A DNA stretch of 64,000 nucleotides from Pandoraea fibrosis. GTDB taxonomy: Bacteria; Pseudomonadota; Gammaproteobacteria; Burkholderiales; Burkholderiaceae. Position 1 is the stretch's first letter. Each line of letters starts with the position of its first letter. The notes beneath the pieces are model-generated. The model was not told the DNA's origin. It searched no databases and saw only the letters and a list, made by a program, of their open reading frames with translations. This document shows, piece after piece, positions 47,718-56,262 of this stretch. The position numbers were made by a program, and so were the translations under genes. The stretch covers positions 4,898,001-4,962,000 of the forward strand of contig NZ_CP047385.1 of NCBI RefSeq assembly GCF_000807775.2, read 5' to 3'.

Positions 47718-48341
47718 TTACTTCGCCACGAACGCCGTAATGCCCTCCCACTGCGGCAAGTCGCGTTCGACGCGTCCCGGCGCCACGTCCCACAGCGTGA
47801 GGCCGTGCGCGGCAAGCTGCACGTAGTTCTGCGTGTTACGCAGCATGCCGAGCACCGGCAAGCCAGCCTCTTCGCAGTAGCGCGAGAGCTGATCGGCGGC
47901 ACGGGTTCGGGCATCGACGCGCATGCCGACCACGCCTATGCGCACATCTCCCTGACGCACGGCCTTCTCCTCGCCCAGTTTCTGCAGGAAGTCGCGCGTG
48001 GCAAGAATGTCGAAGATCGACGGCTGCAACGGCACCAGCACGTGATCGGCAAGTTTGAGGATCGAGTCGAGCCGCTTGCCGTGAAGGCCGGCCGGCGTGT
48101 CGAGCACCGCATGCGTGGTGCCCCTCGGGGGACGGGCGACGTCGTTGTGATCGACTTCCCAGGTGCCGATCGAGCGCAGTGCCGGCGGGCGAAGGCCCAG
48201 CCAGGCGCGCGAGGACTGCTGCCGGTCGGTGTCGCCAAGCATCACGGCATGGCCTTGCGCTGCCAGATACCCGGCCAAATTCGTTGCCAGCGTGCTCTTG
48301 CCCACGCCACCCTTTGGATTCGCCACCACGATCACCGGCAT
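47718..48341 (-). CDS. Stand-alone ParA/MinD-family ATPase
   Basis: A 207-residue deviant-Walker P-loop ATPase. The Walker A is NPKGGVGKSTLATNLAGYL (KGGVGKST at 10-17), then GDTDRQQSSRAWLG (switch/Walker A' region) and THAVLDTPAGLHGK (Walker B). It ends RDLPQWEGITAFVAK. No ParB-like gene and no parS-like repeats are nearby, unlike a plasmid or chromosomal partition locus. Adjacent to cobQ on the same strand (114 bp), whose protein is a distant member of the same superfamily, but no B12-specific motif is present. It may position some cellular component. Role unknown. Confidence 0.85.
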   Translation of the reverse strand: MPVIVVANPKGGVGKSTLATNLAGYLAAQGHAVMLGDTDRQQSSRAWLGLRPPALRSIGTWEVDHNDVARPPRGTTHAVLDTPAGLHGKRLDSILKLADHVLVPLQPSIFDILATRDFLQKLGEEKAVRQGDVRIGVVGMRVDARTRAADQLSRYCEEAGLPVLGMLRNTQNYVQLAAHGLTLWDVAPGRVERDLPQWEGITAFVAK

Positions 48342-48455
48342 TGCAGACTCCCCGAGGTCGATTTGCCGCTCATCTTACAACGGTTGGATGGCAGGCTCAT
48401 GTTCCGGCCGCTATGGGCGTCCCAACGGCCCCCAACGTCCCGACCAGGCACCGCG

Positions 48456-49964
48456 TTAGCGCAAGCAAGCCCAGACGCGCGGAAGATCCAGATGCGCGGC
48501 GAACGCCTCCGCCAGCCGATCGAGCGACGCTTCGCGCAAGGCGTTGTAATCCTGTGCCTCGAGATCACGGGCACCGGCCCAGGTCAACAGCGCCTGCAAC
48601 GCCTGCGGCGTGTCGAACAGCCCGTGCAGATACGTCCCCATGACCTGATCGTCGGCCGAGCGTGCGCCGTCGGCACGCTCCGTGCCCGCCTCCGCCAGCC
48701 AGACGGCAGGACGCTCAAGCGCCGCCCCGCGCGTCACGCCCATGTGAATCTCGTACCCCGTCACCGGCGCATCGCCGGTGCTCAGACGTCCCGCCACGAC
48801 GCGAAGCTGCTTTTGCGTCTGCATCGTGGTCTCGATGTCGAGCCAACCGAGCCCCTCGGTCGTGCCGGCGTCGCCCTCCAGCCCCAGCGGGTCGTGAATC
48901 GCAGTCCCAAGCATCTGCAAACCGCCACAGATGCCCAGCACCTTCCCGCCATAGCGCAGATGCCGCGCCAACGCCGGTGCCCAGCCCTGCGCACGAAGCC
49001 ACGCCAGATCGGCGCGCACATGCTTGCTGCCGGGCAGGATCACGAGGTCGCTCGCAGGCCACGGTTCGCCAGTGCCCACGTAGCGAAAGTCGACTTGCGG
49101 ATGCGCACGCAAGGCGTCGAAGTCGGTGTGATTGCTGATGCGCGGCAAGGCGGGTACGGCCACGCGCAATCGCGCCTCGCCGCGGGCTGCCTTGTGGCGC
49201 TCGCCGGGCAGCATGTCTTCGCCGTCCAGATGCAGACCGTGAAGATACGGCAGCACACCCAGCACCGGAACGCCTGTGCGCGCCTCGATCCACTCAAGAC
49301 CGCTCGTGAGCAGCGACGGATCGCCGCGAAACCGGTTGATGATGAAACCCTTGATGCGGGCGCGCTCACTGTCCGACAGACAGGCAAGCGTGCCGAGCAA
49401 TTGCGCGAACACACCGCCCCGGTCGATGTCGGCCACGAGCAGCACCGGGGCGTCGACCGCCTCGGCGAAGCCCATGTTCGCAATGTCACGCGCGCGCAGA
49501 TTCACCTCGGCCGGACTGCCCGCGCCTTCGACGAGTACCGTGTCGTAGCCCGCGCGCAAACGCTCGTAAGCGGCCAGCACGGCCGACATCGCACGCGGTT
49601 TGTACTCGTGATAGGCACGCGCATCGAGATCGGCCATGACCTTGCCACCGATGATGACCTGCGCGCCCCGGTCGCTGCTCGGCTTGAGCAGCACCGGGTT
49701 GAAGTCGGTATGCGGCGCGACACCGGCGGCCTGTGCCTGCAAGGCTTGTGCGCGCCCGATCTCGCCGCCGTCGGCCGTCACGGCGCTGTTGAGCGCCATG
49801 TTCTGCGGCTTGAACGGCGCCACACGCACGCCCTCGCGATACAGCAGGCGGCACAGCCCGGCGACCACCGTGCTCTTGCCGGCGTCCGAGGACGTTCCCT
49901 GAATCATCAGGGTGCCCCGGTAAGCGCCTGACGACGCACCGAAATTGACAGGGATTTCACTCAT
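48456..49964 (-). CDS. cobQ: Cobyric acid synthase
   Basis: A 502-residue glutamine-dependent amidotransferase (CobQ/CbiP) amidating four side chains of adenosyl-cobyrinate a,c-diamide. The N-terminal dethiobiotin-synthetase-like ATPase has P-loop [10 protein letters not shown] (23-32) and [12 protein letters not shown]. The C-terminal type I glutaminase domain has [13 protein letters not shown] (nucleophile Cys) and [11 protein letters not shown] (His). ATG 49964 gives MSEIPVNFG. The frame continues to 50102 without conservation. Divergent from cobU with a 40-bp gap. No cobalamin riboswitch precedes it here. Confidence 0.95.
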   Translation of the reverse strand: MSEIPVNFGASSGAYRGTLMIQGTSSDAGKSTVVAGLCRLLYREGVRVAPFKPQNMALNSAVTADGGEIGRAQALQAQAAGVAPHTDFNPVLLKPSSDRGAQVIIGGKVMADLDARAYHEYKPRAMSAVLAAYERLRAGYDTVLVEGAGSPAEVNLRARDIANMGFAEAVDAPVLLVADIDRGGVFAQLLGTLACLSDSERARIKGFIINRFRGDPSLLTSGLEWIEARTGVPVLGVLPYLHGLHLDGEDMLPGERHKAARGEARLRVAVPALPRISNHTDFDALRAHPQVDFRYVGTGEPWPASDLVILPGSKHVRADLAWLRAQGWAPALARHLRYGGKVLGICGGLQMLGTAIHDPLGLEGDAGTTEGLGWLDIETTMQTQKQLRVVAGRLSTGDAPVTGYEIHMGVTRGAALERPAVWLAEAGTERADGARSADDQVMGTYLHGLFDTPQALQALLTWAGARDLEAQDYNALREASLDRLAEAFAAHLDLPRVWACLR

Positions 49965-50004
49965 GACGCGGATTATCGCATCGGGCGCTCGTACAATATC
50001 GCCC

Positions 50005-50556
50005 ATGAGTGCCCTCGACCTGACTTTCGTGCTGGGCGGCGCGCGCTCCGGCAAGAGCGCGTTCGCCGAGCGTCTTGCCGGACAAAGCGGCCTGCCAGTC
50101 ACCTACCTCGCCACCGCTGCGGTGAGTGACGAGCCCGAGATGCGCGCTCGCATTGCCCATCATCGTGCGAGCCGTCCGTCGCACTGGCCCACCGTGGAAG
50201 TTGGCCGCGACCTCGCAGGCGCGTTGCGCGACGTCGCCCGGGACGGCCGTTGCGTGCTGGTCGACTGTCTGCCCTTGTGGCTGGCCGGCTGGCTCTGCCC
50301 TCCCGACGATCATCCCGAGGGGGCGGTCAGCGATGCGCAATGGCACGACGTCGTTGAATCGCTTGCGCAAACGCTGGCGTCGTTGCCCGGCAAGATCATT
50401 GTCGTCAGCAATGAAATCGGACTTGGCGTGATCCCCATGGGCTCGCTTACGCGCCGCTATGTCGATGAACTCGGACGTCTGAACCAGCGTGTCGCCGCGC
50501 TGGCCCCGCAAGTGCGCTTTGTCGTCGCCGGACTGCCGATGGCCGTCAAAGGATAA
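50005..50556 (+). CDS. cobU: Adenosylcobinamide kinase / phosphate guanylyltransferase
   Basis: A 183-residue bifunctional CobU/CobP enzyme: it phosphorylates adenosylcobinamide and then transfers GMP to make AdoCbi-GDP. P-loop GGARSGKS is at 11-18, with TYLATAA and the [13 protein letters not shown] motif that contains the guanylylated histidine. [31 protein letters not shown] is a family hallmark. ATG 50005 is chosen over the upstream in-frame ATG at 49945, which would overlap cobQ. Six bases separate its stop from cbiB. Confidence 0.95.
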   Translation: MSALDLTFVLGGARSGKSAFAERLAGQSGLPVTYLATAAVSDEPEMRARIAHHRASRPSHWPTVEVGRDLAGALRDVARDGRCVLVDCLPLWLAGWLCPPDDHPEGAVSDAQWHDVVESLAQTLASLPGKIIVVSNEIGLGVIPMGSLTRRYVDELGRLNQRVAALAPQVRFVVAGLPMAVKG

Positions 50557-50562
50557 TCGTCG

Positions 50563-51549
50563 ATGCTCACCGGACTCGCTCCCGAATCGCTCTGGCTCGC
50601 CGCGCTGATCGGTGTGCTGCTCGACGCCTGGCTCGGCGAGCCGCGCCGATGGCATCCCCTGGTCGGATTCGGCTATATCGCGAATGGCGTCGAGGCCTGG
50701 CTCAATGATCCCGCGTCGCGCGACAAGCCGTTCAGCGCCATGACGCGTGGCACCTGGGCATGGACGATCATGCTGGCGCTGCCGGTCCTCATCGCGTGGG
50801 CGCTGACGTTCCTGCCGGGCTGGGGCGGTATTGTCTGGCAGGCGCTGGCGTTGTATGCGGCGCTGGGCGCGCACAGTCTGCGCGACCATGTGATGCCCAT
50901 CGCCCACGCCCTGCGCGACGGCGATCTGACGCAGGCACGCGCGCTGACCGCCCGCATCGTCTCGCGCGACACCGACGACGCGAGCGCGTCCGATCTCGCG
51001 CGTGCAGCGGTGGAATCGACACTGGAGAACGGCAACGATGCGATCTTCGGCGCCCTCTTCTGGTTCGCCGTCGCGGGCGCCCCCGGCGTCGTGCTGTTCC
51101 GGCTGGCAAATACGCTCGACGCCATGTGGGGCTATCGCACCGACAAGTTTCTGTATTTCGGCCGGCCGGCGGCGCGCATCGACGATGTGCTCAACTGGAT
51201 CCCCGCACGCCTGACGGCGGCAAGCTATGCCATCTTCGGCGATGTCGCACGTGCCATCGACTGCTGGCGCACCCAGGCGAGTGCGTGGTCCAGCCCCAAT
51301 GCCGGGCCGGTCATGGCCGCCGGGGCAGGCAGCCTCGGCGTTCAGTTGGGGGGCCCCGCACGCTATCACGGCGAGTGGGAGACGCGCCCGGCCCTGGGCT
51401 GCGGCCGGGAACCCTCCGCACAGCACATCAAGGCCGCGTGGCGGCTCATCTCGCGCTCGATGTGGATGTGGCTGATCGTCAGCGGCGCACTGGCGCTCTT
51501 CGCCGCGGCGCAGGCGGATGCCATGCCCATTGGCGTGGTATCGCCGTAA
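50563..51549 (+). CDS. cbiB: Adenosylcobinamide-phosphate synthase (CbiB/CobD)
   Basis: A 328-residue inner-membrane protein attaching aminopropanol (or its phosphate) to adenosylcobyric acid. Family features are DAWLGEPRRWHPLVGFG at the N-terminus, LARAAVESTLENGNDAIFGALFWFAVAGAPGVVLFRLANTLDAMWGY in the middle and SPNAGPVMAAGAGSLGVQLGG near the end. Several hydrophobic helices are visible. It is 6 bp after cobU and 20 bp before the threonine-phosphate decarboxylase, so these three form an operon making and attaching the lower-arm linker. Confidence 0.95.
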   Translation: MLTGLAPESLWLAALIGVLLDAWLGEPRRWHPLVGFGYIANGVEAWLNDPASRDKPFSAMTRGTWAWTIMLALPVLIAWALTFLPGWGGIVWQALALYAALGAHSLRDHVMPIAHALRDGDLTQARALTARIVSRDTDDASASDLARAAVESTLENGNDAIFGALFWFAVAGAPGVVLFRLANTLDAMWGYRTDKFLYFGRPAARIDDVLNWIPARLTAASYAIFGDVARAIDCWRTQASAWSSPNAGPVMAAGAGSLGVQLGGPARYHGEWETRPALGCGREPSAQHIKAAWRLISRSMWMWLIVSGALALFAAAQADAMPIGVVSP

Positions 51550-51569
51550 TCGCCGTGTCTGCTTGACTC

Positions 51570-52682
51570 ATGTCATCGTCATTCATTTCGCCATCATCAG
51601 TCGTTTCAGCCATGTCCGCCGAACCCACCGTGCCCGCGGCGCCTCGTCACGGGGGCAATCTGGGCGAAGCCATCCGGCGTTATGCACGTCCGCGTGAAGA
51701 CTGGCTCGACCTGTCCACCGGCATCAATCCCAACGGCTACCCCGTGCCGATGCCCCCGCCGAGTGCCTGGCGCGATTTGCCCGATGCGTTCGACGATCTG
51801 TGCGACGTCGCCGCACAGTATTACGGCGTACCGGTTCGCACCGTTGTGCCGTGTGCAGGTTCGCAGGCGGTCATCCGAGCGCTGCCCACCTTGTTGCGGC
51901 CCGGAAAGGTCGCCGTCGCCTCGCTCACGTACAGCGAGTACGCCCCGGCGTTCGCGAATGCAGGCCACACACTGGTGCCGTGGCTAGGCCCCGAGGCAGG
52001 CTTGCCCGACGTCGACTATCTCGTTTGGGTGAATCCGGACAACCCCACGACACGACGAGTGTCCCGCGAAACGTTGACGCGATGGCAAGGCCTGCTGGCC
52101 GAACGCGGCGGCGTGCTGATCGTCGATGAGGCATTCGCCGACGTTTCGCCGCAGACGTCGATGGCGCCACACGTCGGCGAGGCCGGCCTCGTCGTGTTGC
52201 GCTCCGTGGGCAAGTTCTTCGGCCTCGCGGGCATTCGCGCCGGCTTTGCGCTGTGTCCGGAAGCGCTGGCAACACGTCTCGCCGAACGTCTGGGTGCGTG
52301 GACGGTCAGTGGCCCGGCAAGGTTCGCTGTCCGAACTGCCTTGCGCGACATTGCCTGGCAAACCGCAACCCGCGAACATTTGGTGCGCGACGGCGAGCGA
52401 CTTCTCACCCTGCTGCGCTCGCACGGCTGGCCGGCCACAGGCACGCCGCTGTTTGCGTGGACGCCACACCCGATGGCACCGCACTGGCACGAACGCCTAG
52501 CGGTTAAGGGGATCTGGACACGCCTTTTCGATGAGCGGCCGGTGACGCTCGAGAACAGCCCAATAAGCGGGGCGGCAAGCGGGGCGACACAAGTCCTGCC
52601 AAGCCTGCGGCTGGGCCTGCCGCCGACGGAAAATGCGTGGCAACGACTGCAAGCTGCGCTGATCGAATTACGTGCCGGGTAA
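51570..52682 (+). CDS. cobD: L-threonine-O-3-phosphate decarboxylase (CobD of Salmonella, CobC of Pseudomonas)
   Basis: A PLP fold type I enzyme of about 370 residues making (R)-1-aminopropanol 2-phosphate for cbiB. The opening HGGNLGEAIRRY and DLSTGINPNGYP are typical, with VNPDNPTTRRV, VDEAFAD (Asp binding the PLP ring) and VLRSVGKFFGLAGIRAGF (Schiff-base Lys in SVGKFF). Two starts are possible, ATG 51570 and ATG 51612. Neither has a clear ribosome site, and the second begins closer to the conserved region. Third in the cobU-cbiB-cobD operon. Confidence 0.92.
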   Translation: MSSSFISPSSVVSAMSAEPTVPAAPRHGGNLGEAIRRYARPREDWLDLSTGINPNGYPVPMPPPSAWRDLPDAFDDLCDVAAQYYGVPVRTVVPCAGSQAVIRALPTLLRPGKVAVASLTYSEYAPAFANAGHTLVPWLGPEAGLPDVDYLVWVNPDNPTTRRVSRETLTRWQGLLAERGGVLIVDEAFADVSPQTSMAPHVGEAGLVVLRSVGKFFGLAGIRAGFALCPEALATRLAERLGAWTVSGPARFAVRTALRDIAWQTATREHLVRDGERLLTLLRSHGWPATGTPLFAWTPHPMAPHWHERLAVKGIWTRLFDERPVTLENSPISGAASGATQVLPSLRLGLPPTENAWQRLQAALIELRAG

Positions 52683-52916
52683 AGTTTTCGGGAACTGCTG
52701 ACTACAGCAGCCATCCAATCTCCCCGTTATGCTTCCGATCGGGCACATCGACGCCACGGACCCCGGCTTACACCGTATTAAAAACCGTGCGTTTGGGGCC
52801 CTTTTCGTTACAAATTGAAGCATTTCTGCAACAAATGCACACAGTCATCGCCGGAGGGCGCCGTTAGACTGAAGGTTCTTTCGCAAGGGCTTTCCCCAGA
52901 TATAAAGGACGACCAA

Positions 52917-53114
52917 ATGAAAAAACTGCCTCTGTTGCTTGCTACGCTCCTGACCGCTGCCGTTGTGACGGTCGGTTGTACGAAGAAGGAAGATCAAACG
53001 GCCGCGCCGGCCGCCGACACGTCGGCATCGGCACCGGCCAGCGATGCAGGTGCCGCGATGAGCGCTCCGGCATCGGACGCGGGTGCGGCAGCCCCGGCGC
53101 CGGCCTCCAACTAA
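52917..53114 (+). CDS. Small Ala-rich lipoprotein
   Basis: A 65-residue protein with a lipoprotein signal (MKKLPLLLATLLTAAVVTVGC, Cys21). Its tail of about 44 residues consists almost only of Ala, Ser, Pro, Asp, Gly, with the repeat SAPASDAGAA twice. AAAGGAC lies 6 bases before ATG 52917, which argues that it is really translated. Similar tiny lipoproteins are common in Burkholderiales and are unassigned. It sits between cobD and btuF in the B12 locus, probably by chance. A terminator hairpin lies at 53283. Confidence 0.7.
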   Translation: MKKLPLLLATLLTAAVVTVGCTKKEDQTAAPAADTSASAPASDAGAAMSAPASDAGAAAPAPASN

Positions 53115-53282
53115 CGCGGCAGGCCGGTTGACCAGACACTGTCCAGGCTTCGGCCATCGGTACGGTATCCTGTCCAACCCGGTACCGCTCCGGTGTCCCG
53201 TCACGCTCCAGTAACGTGCTGACAACACGGTGACACCGGGTTAGTCGAGCGCTTCATGCGCTTCATGCGCTCCACGCGGTTA

Positions 53283-53330
53283 ACGACTGCGCCCCCTGAA
53301 CGCTTCGGCGTCAGGGGGCGCAGTCGTTTC
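53283..53330. terminator. Strong hairpin between two small convergent lipoprotein genes
   Basis: A 17-bp perfect stem (53283-53299 with 53311-53327) continues after a bulge into CGC-TTCG-GCG, a stable UUCG tetraloop. On the plus strand it is followed by TTTC. It separates the convergent small genes at 52917-53114 and 53375-53542. Confidence 0.75.
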
Positions 53331-53374
53331 GGGCCTACTCGTCTCGTGTGCCGCTGGGCGGGGCCGCCAGACGG

Positions 53375-53542
53375 TTACTTCACGACCGTTATGCCACCGT
53401 CGATCACGCCGTAGGCTTGTACCTTGCCAGTCCCGGTACTGCTGGCGCTGGAACCCGACCCACCGCCGGGGGCGGCACAGGCACCGAGCAGGGTCACCAG
53501 GGCGAGCGCCAGTGCGCTCATCAATCCGATATTTCGTTTCAC
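53375..53542 (-). CDS. Very small lipoprotein with porin-like tail
   Basis: A 55-residue protein: signal MKRNIGLMSALALALVTLLGAC with lipid Cys22, a Gly/Ser linker, then KVQAYGVIDGGITVVK at the C-terminus. The frame opens at 53563. A GTG at 53542 eight bases after GGGAG is the favoured start, and ATG 53557 is an alternative. The tail resembles the first strand of Gram-negative porins (typical YGVIDAGI), yet no porin body follows, since the stop comes at once. Divergent from btuF. Function unknown. It could be a real short lipoprotein or a relic. Confidence 0.6.
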   Translation of the reverse strand: MKRNIGLMSALALALVTLLGACAAPGGGSGSSASSTGTGKVQAYGVIDGGITVVK

Positions 53543-53805
53543 GACTTCCACTCCCATAAACACTCAGACAGTCGGCCCGCGCGGAATGGCTGGGCGCTTT
53601 ACCTGTCGACGGTCTGACGCATACTGACACATGACGTCACGCTTCGTTCGACAGCCCTCGCGTGACATCGGTTCGCTGCGCGCGCACATCCGGCCCTTGT
53701 CGCAGCGCGGCAACCCGCCGAGAATGTCGGGTCGGTTACGTGGGCGGGCGGTCATTGCGACGTTTCGCCAACGCCCTCCCTCCCATATTTCAGCCGCCCG
53801 CCTCG

Positions 53806-54741
53806 ATGTCGCTCAATCACACGGCCAATCGCCGCCCCTACCGTCACCTGATCGCCCTGGTAAGCGCCTGTATTGCCACGCTCGGCGCCCATGCGGCCGT
53901 CACCGTCAAAGACGATACCGGCGCCACCGTTACGCTCGCGGCACCGGCACAACGAATCGTGAGCCTGTCACCGCATGCGACCGAGTTGCTCTTCGCAGCG
54001 GGCGCGGGCGACAAGGTGGTGGGCGTGGTGGCCTATGCCGACTATCCGGAAGCGGCCCGCAAACTGCCGCGGGTCGGCGACAACAGCGCGCTCGATCTCG
54101 AACGCATTCTCTCGCTCAAGCCCGACCTGCTCGTGGTGTGGATGCATGGCAACTCGCAGCGTCAGGTCGAAGCACTGCGTCAGTTGAAACTGCCGGTGTT
54201 CTACTCCGAACCGAAACATCTGACCGACTTGCCTGCGGCCATCGAGACGCTGGGCACGTTGACCGGCACGCCTGCCAAAGCGCGAGCCTCGGCGGAGGCG
54301 TTCCGGACGCGATACGAAGCCCTGCGCAAGCAATATTCGTCGCGCGCACCAGTGTCCGTTTTTTATCAGGTCTGGACGCAACCGCTCATGACCCTGAACG
54401 GCACGCATATGGTCAGCGATGTGATCCGGCTGTGCGGCGGCGTGAACGTCTTCGCCGACGAAGCGCCGCTCGTGCCGCGGGTGTCAGTGGAAGCGGTGCT
54501 GGCCAAACGGCCCGAAGCGATGTTCACCGCGACACCGGGCGCCACGAAGTCAGACAAGCCGCTCGCCACGCTCGACAGTTGGCGCAAGTGGCCGCAGTTG
54601 CCCGCCGTGGCACACAACAACCTGTTCGGCATCGATGGCGACCTCATCAACCGGCCTGGCCCGCGTATTCTCGACGGCGCACGCACGATGTGCGAAGACC
54701 TCGACGTCGCGCGTTCGCGTCGCACGTCGGCCGCTCAGTAA
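53806..54741 (+). CDS. btuF: Vitamin B12 ABC transporter substrate-binding protein
   Basis: A 311-residue periplasmic class III binding protein delivering cobalamin to the BtuCD-type importer. The signal peptide ends LGAHA, and the mature part begins VTVKDDTGATVTLAAPAQRIVSLSPHATELLFAAGAGDKVVGV, the BtuF/FhuD signature. A long backbone helix links two lobes. It ends with a non-conserved tail. ATG 53806 is preferred over 53662, which would add unrelated residues. It stands on the strand opposite to btuC/btuD, convergent with cobC (52-bp gap), and no riboswitch is visible upstream. Confidence 0.92.
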   Translation: MSLNHTANRRPYRHLIALVSACIATLGAHAAVTVKDDTGATVTLAAPAQRIVSLSPHATELLFAAGAGDKVVGVVAYADYPEAARKLPRVGDNSALDLERILSLKPDLLVVWMHGNSQRQVEALRQLKLPVFYSEPKHLTDLPAAIETLGTLTGTPAKARASAEAFRTRYEALRKQYSSRAPVSVFYQVWTQPLMTLNGTHMVSDVIRLCGGVNVFADEAPLVPRVSVEAVLAKRPEAMFTATPGATKSDKPLATLDSWRKWPQLPAVAHNNLFGIDGDLINRPGPRILDGARTMCEDLDVARSRRTSAAQ

Positions 54742-54793
54742 TACGAACCCGGGAAATGGCTGCGCAGGTCGAGGCGTCGCGACCTGCGTCAAT

Positions 54794-55408
54794 TCAAGCG
54801 TTCCAGCGAAGCAAGCGGGCGTTGCCGTCGTCGTCGAGGCGAAGGTGGCAGAGGCCACCAAAATCGAGCGACCACGACAGACATGCCGTCGTGGGCATAC
54901 GCAGCGCGGTCGCCGTGTGCAGACGAATCGGCCCGGCGTGCGCCACGACCACATGCACGTCGTGCACGTCACGCGTGGCGCTAGCTGCGCCGCGTAACGC
55001 CCGCGCCCAGGCGTCCATACGCAACACGATATCTCGCGCCGACTCACCGCCGGGCGGCGCATAGCCACCGACATCGCGCGCCCAGGCGTCGAGATCGTTT
55101 CGGTCGATGGCGTCCCATGGCTGCATTTCCCATGTGCCAAAGTCCATCTCGGCAAGACGCTCGTCTACCGTCACGGGCAAACCAAACGACGTCGCCAGCA
55201 CCTCGGCGGCGCGGCGCGCGCGTCGCAGGGGACTGCTGTGGATCGCCACGGGCGTGCGATCATCGAGCAACGCCGCGAGCTTGGCCTGCATCGCCGCCAC
55301 CGACGCATCGAAGCGCGCCGCATCGACCGGCAAATCGGTGCGTCCGTAGCAAAGTCCTGGCGCGATGTCCGGCGGCGGATGCCGCATCAGTATCAGATCC
55401 ACGCGCAC
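54794..55408 (-). CDS. cobC: Alpha-ribazole phosphatase-like histidine phosphatase
   Basis: A histidine-phosphatase (phosphoglycerate mutase superfamily) enzyme of 204 residues removing the 5'-phosphate of alpha-ribazole or of adenosylcobalamin-phosphate. Catalytic His in DLILMRHPPPD, SSPLRRARRAAEVL, the acid E in LAEMDFGTWEMQPWD and the second His in VVAHAGPIRLH. The first strand requires a start before the ATG at 55387, so a GTG at 55408 (or 55402) is used, overlapping the end of cobS by 16 bases. Last gene of the riboswitch-led run. Confidence 0.85.
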   Translation of the reverse strand: MRVDLILMRHPPPDIAPGLCYGRTDLPVDAARFDASVAAMQAKLAALLDDRTPVAIHSSPLRRARRAAEVLATSFGLPVTVDERLAEMDFGTWEMQPWDAIDRNDLDAWARDVGGYAPPGGESARDIVLRMDAWARALRGAASATRDVHDVHVVVAHAGPIRLHTATALRMPTTACLSWSLDFGGLCHLRLDDDGNARLLRWNA

Positions 55409-56262
55409 ACCGTCAGGTATAACGCGAGTTCGCCGATTTGCTGAGCGAAGCCCAGCGTATCGCCGGTATAGCCACCGAGACGCCGGCGCAGATAGCGAAT
55501 GAAGCCTGCGCGCACGGCGACCAGCACGACAGCGCCGGTCACGCCCGCGCGCCAGTCCGGCCATAGCCACCACGGCACGCTGCATGCGATACCGAACATG
55601 AGTCCGTTCAGGCTGAGCCGCTGGGCAACGGGTTTGGCCTTGCCTTGCGCACGCACATAGTCGAGCGTGCGCAGCAGGCTGATGGCCATGCTGCGGCTCG
55701 CCGCATGTGCGCCGATCAGCACCACGGCAAACCCGCCCCACCCCACTGCCGACTGAATGTCGACGAGCGCTTGCCACTTCACGGCAAGCGCCAGCCACAA
55801 CGCCACGGCGCCGTAGGTGCCGATGCGCGAGTCGTGCATGATCTCCAGCACGCGCTCACGCGTGAACGCGCCACCGAACGCATCGACCGAATCGGCCAGT
55901 CCGTCCTCGTGAAACGCCCCTGTGAGCAGCACACTCACCCCCAACCCGAGCGCGATGGCGAGAGGCGGCGACCACAACTTCCCCATCGCTACCGTCAGCA
56001 ACGCGACGACTGCGCCGACGAACACGCCGACGAGCGGGAAATAACGCGTCGCGGCATTCAACTGTTCGGGGGAATAACCGACCCACTGCGGAATCGGCAC
56101 GCGCGTGAAGAAGCCAAGCGCGCTAAGAAAGAGTCGCAACTGTCCCCTGGCGTCCCCGAACGACGGCGACGCAGTCTGCGCGTGCGCCGGCGGATCCTGC
56201 GTCACCAGATCGCGCGACGGCGGTGCCGCATCGTGCAAGGGGTCGGGGGACGGGGTCGTCAT
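55393..56262 (-). CDS. cobS: Adenosylcobinamide-GDP ribazoletransferase (cobalamin synthase)
   Basis: A 289-residue inner-membrane enzyme joining AdoCbi-GDP and alpha-ribazole(-phosphate) to complete the nucleotide loop. The core starts LFLSALGFFTRVPIPQWVGYSPEQLNAATRYFPLVG. The metal-binding GAFHEDGLADSVDAFGGAFTRERVLEIMHDSRIGTYGAVAL is the family hallmark. About 38 extra N-terminal residues (Pro/Asp/Ser rich) precede it. Its ATG overlaps the cobT stop by four bases (ATGA), so the pair is coupled. Confidence 0.95.
   Translation of the reverse strand: MTTPSPDPLHDAAPPSRDLVTQDPPAHAQTASPSFGDARGQLRLFLSALGFFTRVPIPQWVGYSPEQLNAATRYFPLVGVFVGAVVALLTVAMGKLWSPPLAIALGLGVSVLLTGAFHEDGLADSVDAFGGAFTRERVLEIMHDSRIGTYGAVALWLALAVKWQALVDIQSAVGWGGFAVVLIGAHAASRSMAISLLRTLDYVRAQGKAKPVAQRLSLNGLMFGIACSVPWWLWPDWRAGVTGAVVLVAVRAGFIRYLRRRLGGYTGDTLGFAQQIGELALYLTVCAWI

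Noticed and set aside
47805..49931. 708-codon plus-strand frame opposite cobQ and the ParA-like gene
   Set aside because: Shadow of two genes with intact P-loops; no motif of its own.
49965..50004. Possible cobalamin riboswitch between cobQ and cobU
   Set aside because: The gap is only 40 bp and has none of the conserved riboswitch elements.
53564..53805. Possible second cobalamin riboswitch before btuF
   Set aside because: No GCAACGGTAA-like core, GCCACTG or B12 box on either strand.
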